A program made the translations under genes and the position numbers. From Ricordea florida (Eukaryota > Cnidaria > Anthozoa > Corallimorpharia > Ricordeidae), in the NCBI GenBank assembly GCA_949710005.1, contig OX453280.1:22849652-22913651 (forward strand): a stretch of DNA of 64,000 bases, given 5' to 3'. Below are positions 61,171 to 64,000 of the stretch, piece by piece. The number at the start of each line of letters is the position of its first letter. Position 1 is the stretch's first letter. The notes below the pieces were generated by a model. The model did no database searches and was not told where the DNA came from. It saw only the letters and a program-made list of their open reading frames with translations.

Positions 61171-62331
61171 TTACAAACGCGGAAGGACAAAAACTACAAA
61201 AGATATTGTAGCTGTGATGATGGTCATAAGTATCTTGAGGGAGAGCTCCACAGTGATGCGTATCCCCAAAATCTTGAGACCCATGTCTGACTCACACAAT
61301 GCTATGTACTGAAACAGTTGCATGTCTTCAATAGGAAGATCTGTTGTCAGGGGGGTCACATTTAACTGACACCTTTTGGACGCTTGTACAACTATACGGT
61401 GCACCGCAGCTGCAACAATTGCTGGGGGGTACAGTTTAAAGATAATGCTTACCAGATCAAACATTAGGGTACCAATATACTGCCATATGGGATAGCCACT
61501 GCCAAAAGCGGAACTGAAATAGGCAAAACTAAAAACGATCAAATCGACTGCATGATACGCCAAAGCAAATGAAATAATGACATTGAAATCTTTCTGCGTC
61601 CTCTGGAGAGATGACTGCAACCGGAAGTGTTTGTATAGAACAGTTGCCGCCTTGCAGTCGCTTCGCTTTATTTCCTCCACCAAAGTGTCAATTTGAAGGC
61701 TGTGAACGTGACAAGCAAAACCATAGATACTCAACCACACAGCCCACCACCCTGACATATAGATAATAACGGGAATGTACAGTACATAGTGCCACGGCTT
61801 GGAGAAGAAAGGAAACCAGTGGAACATAAAAAATGTGGCACAAAGAACCCAGAGACAAACAGAACAGAAAGTGTACCATCTAGCAACGCGACTTAACTTC
61901 ATTTTCCACGAATCGGAAACGCTCTGCACGCAAGAAACGAGCACCACAAACTGACCGCGTTTGACATAATACAACGTAAACACGTAAGGGCACAGAAAAT
62001 CCAAACATGTGCAAGCGCTGTTCATGACCTCTCTGATGTGAATCGATTTCGTGGTAAAACCCCAGTGAACAAAATCCAAACACATAATGGCTGCAAGACA
62101 TCCCAGCCAAAACACCCACACAGCCCCGCGGTAGAGAAGCCAGATGAAATCTGATTTTCCATTGTTGGGTTTCCACATCCCTAGTATCTGTAGGATGTAA
62201 TAACAAGGTCTTATGATCTCCTGAGAGGTGCTTGGCAAAAGCGGGTTCCTCATCGATACCTCCTCATCTCTCGTGAATCTTGAGTCAAGCGAATCTAATT
62301 CTTCAATTCGGCAACTTTCATTTCCTGACAT
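61171..62331 (-). CDS. Seven-transmembrane gustatory-receptor-like protein 2 (386 aa)
   Basis: Closely related to the 59279-60463 gene: RPCYYILQILGMWKPNNG and LFQYIALCESDMGLKILGIR are identical in both, while the first 45 residues and several loops (SKPWHYVLYIPVIIYMSGWW) differ. It has the same seven hydrophobic segments and no introns. Strong conservation of helix 7 and its preceding loop, with diverged N-termini, is what gene duplicates under functional constraint look like. GRL family membership is inferred as for gene 1. Start at 62331 (MSGNESCRIEELDSLDS). Confidence 0.6.
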   Translation of the reverse strand: MSGNESCRIEELDSLDSRFTRDEEVSMRNPLLPSTSQEIIRPCYYILQILGMWKPNNGKSDFIWLLYRGAVWVFWLGCLAAIMCLDFVHWGFTTKSIHIREVMNSACTCLDFLCPYVFTLYYVKRGQFVVLVSCVQSVSDSWKMKLSRVARWYTFCSVCLWVLCATFFMFHWFPFFSKPWHYVLYIPVIIYMSGWWAVWLSIYGFACHVHSLQIDTLVEEIKRSDCKAATVLYKHFRLQSSLQRTQKDFNVIISFALAYHAVDLIVFSFAYFSSAFGSGYPIWQYIGTLMFDLVSIIFKLYPPAIVAAAVHRIVVQASKRCQLNVTPLTTDLPIEDMQLFQYIALCESDMGLKILGIRITVELSLKILMTIITATISFVVFVLPRL

Positions 62332-63281
62332 GCTTGAACTGTAATCTCTTGTACTCTTTCTAACTGCACATAAGATGAGGTTGAAAGCTGATGTGCAGAG
62401 TAATAGAATAGTCAGTAAAGCTATCGAGTGATTTCCCAGAAATCCAGGCTGTTTGATACAGTCGCTTCCGCTTCTTACCTCCGCTGTATAAAATAACTTG
62501 CACTTTTGAGCACACTTACTATAGTAAATGACGAGGTGGCGTTAGAAGTCACGCAGTATACAGTCAAGGATTGCATTACTTATTGAATTTGTCCGCAGCC
62601 GGTGTCGCACCCAAAAAATAATGTATGAAGGGGGTGGGGTGGGGGAAAAAAAGGGTTTTTCCGCTGTGGGAAGGCACAAAACCTCAATCAACAAAAGTTA
62701 GAGACAAAAAAAGAAAAATGCAAAAATTGAAAAAGTATCGAAGCCTCAAATGCACGACAGAGATTGGGATATACTAAGCTACAAAATACCCATAATTCTT
62801 ACATTGACCTTTACATCCGAGTTGCCAGATTGATGAGCTACGGAATAAAGTTGACCCGTTCGAGCTATTTTAGTTTTTCCCTTGCATAGGGTCTCATTTT
62901 TCGAGTTTGAGCCTTAAATACCGTATCAATTTTCGTTTGTTTCATCCTTAGATAGGGTCAGGGTTTAAGACCCTTCGCGGCACACAACTATCCGAAATTT
63001 ATGGGACTACCCCCCCCCCCCCCCGGCCCAGACCATCATCATGTGAATCATATGTATCACGAGCGTCATGCAGCGTGTGAAACATTGCACGCTTAGAACT
63101 CCGAGATTTTTAGTCAAACCTATCAACGATTGCATGACTAGGACGGTTGAACGATGAATTTAAACAATAAACCATAAAATCTCAAAATAGCAATTTAAGC
63201 GTTAAAAATCTGTTAGCATTTCGTGGCTTTTATTTCTTATCTAGGACACCTGGGGAGAGCCTGATCCCTGATCTCGTTTTA
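62332..63281. other. Upstream of 7TM gene 2, repeat pieces
   Basis: GGTGTCGCACCCAAAAAATA at 62600 and a C-run (ACTACC then C15) at 63005-63024 with AGATAGGGTCAGGG words belong to the GGGGGTACTCCC-type family. No gene. Confidence 0.4.
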
Positions 63282-63602
63282 AGGGACGGACCATTAGAAA
63301 AGTGATGGGGGGGGGGGGGGGGGCGGGGGTGGGGAAAAAACCAAAAAAAAAAAAATTCATGCAAGGGAAAATGCCAAGAAAAAAAATTCATGCAAGGAAG
63401 AAGGTAAAAAAAAAATTCATGCAGAAGGAAGGTCCAATTGTGACTTTTTCACACGTAGTAAAAACAAATTCGTGCAGAGGGGTTCACCTGAAAAAAAAAA
63501 AAAAATTCCTGCACAAGCAGTGAGCGAAAAAAAAAAACTTGCAAGCTGAAAATTCCCCACCCCTCCCCCCCCCCCCCATCACTTTTCTAATGGTCCGTCC
63601 CT
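63282..63602. mobile_element. Tourist-like MITE, copy 8
   Basis: TAA|GGGACGGACC and GGTCCGTCCC|TAA, a perfect TAA duplication. Longest G run of the eight (about 18). Opposite orientation to copies 1-3. Confidence 0.88.
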
Positions 63603-63815
63603 AACACTTGATTCCGATCCCACGGCTCGTGATCTCAGATCTTGAGGCTGTAATCTCAGATCCTGGGGCTGTGATCCCTGACCCCACCCATTAAAGGGCT
63701 GTGATCCCTGATCCCATACACCTCTTGTTACCTTTTGTAACTGGAAAGTCCCTTTGGGGAGTTACAAATAAAGTATGTATGTATGTATGTATGTATGTAT
63801 GTATGTATGTATGTA
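63603..63815. repeat. Short GATCCC-type tandem words, LINE-like 3' end and (GTAT)n microsatellite
   Basis: GGGCTGTGATCCCTGA-type words repeat four times (63630-63710). CTTTGGGGAGTTACAAATAAAG then runs into about eleven GTAT units (63772-63815). An AATAAAG followed by a short tandem tail is how CR1/L2-like LINEs commonly end. Confidence 0.65.
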
Positions 63816-64000
63816 CCTCGTTGCGACCCTGTTTAATTCGTCTGACGTTTCATGTATCCACCCTATTTTTACTATTATACTGGACGTCTCAGACGTAGTA
63901 GTTGCATTTGGCCGATTCTGGCGCAAAAGGGCGTGGTCAATTTGTCGGGGGACTGGACCGAGCTCGGCCAGAATTTTTTAGGTGTGGTCAAAAATGTTGG
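63816..64000. other. Window end, nothing recognised
   Basis: No complete feature before the window edge. Confidence 0.3.

Noticed and set aside
63701..63981. Open frames over the GTAT microsatellite
   Set aside because: MYVCMYVC-type translation of a simple repeat.

Overview
The window is animal nuclear DNA, most likely from a cnidarian and probably a stony coral. The organism is inferred from intron-containing genes with GT..AG junctions, a DEPDC7 orthologue, a pair of gustatory-receptor-like 7TM genes, and very many short inverted-repeat elements of the kind common in coral genomes. No species marker is present.

Layout. 1-2113: 3' part of a non-LTR retrotransposon reverse transcriptase. 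2114-7150: transposon remnants and simple repeats. 7905-20835 and 22674-27210: two tandem, same-strand short-chain dehydrogenase/reductase (SDR) genes, four exons each. Their introns hold nested MITEs, a decayed Crypton-type recombinase, decayed Ty3/Gypsy pol pieces, long hairpins, a TATCATGATA-rich satellite and a tRNA-derived SINE. 28330-43574: a 15.2-kb Maverick/Polinton-type (adintovirus-like) element with 445-bp terminal inverted repeats. 45684-47846: a three-exon DEDDy 3'-5' exonuclease of the WRN-exonuclease type. 49478-54224: LINE remnant, a TIR element carrying a RecQ-like helicase fragment, a palindromic tRNA-like repeat and more MITEs. 54434-57289: a three-exon DEPDC7-like gene. 59279-62331: two tandem intronless seven-transmembrane genes on the minus strand. 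62332-64000: repeats.

The Polinton is the most striking object. It encodes protein-primed DNA polymerase B with an embedded endonuclease VII-like HNH motif, an rve integrase, a packaging ATPase, a probable major capsid protein and eight or nine small proteins, most of them membrane or coiled-coil. The capsid, ATPase and small genes form a minus-strand block, polB converges on the integrase, and the right TIR carries the 5' end of polB. Because the TIR is duplicated, the left end carries the same N-terminal module joined to a Cys-rich repeat protein (frameshifted in this copy). Two features are unusual: GC-rich mini-hairpins scattered through AT-rich viral genes, often in frame, and a repeated 16-bp motif just upstream of several start codons.

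A second theme is a Tourist-like MITE family (TIR beginning GGGACGGACC, TTA/TAA duplications, hypervariable G runs) present eight times. One copy lies about 60 bp upstream of an SDR exon.
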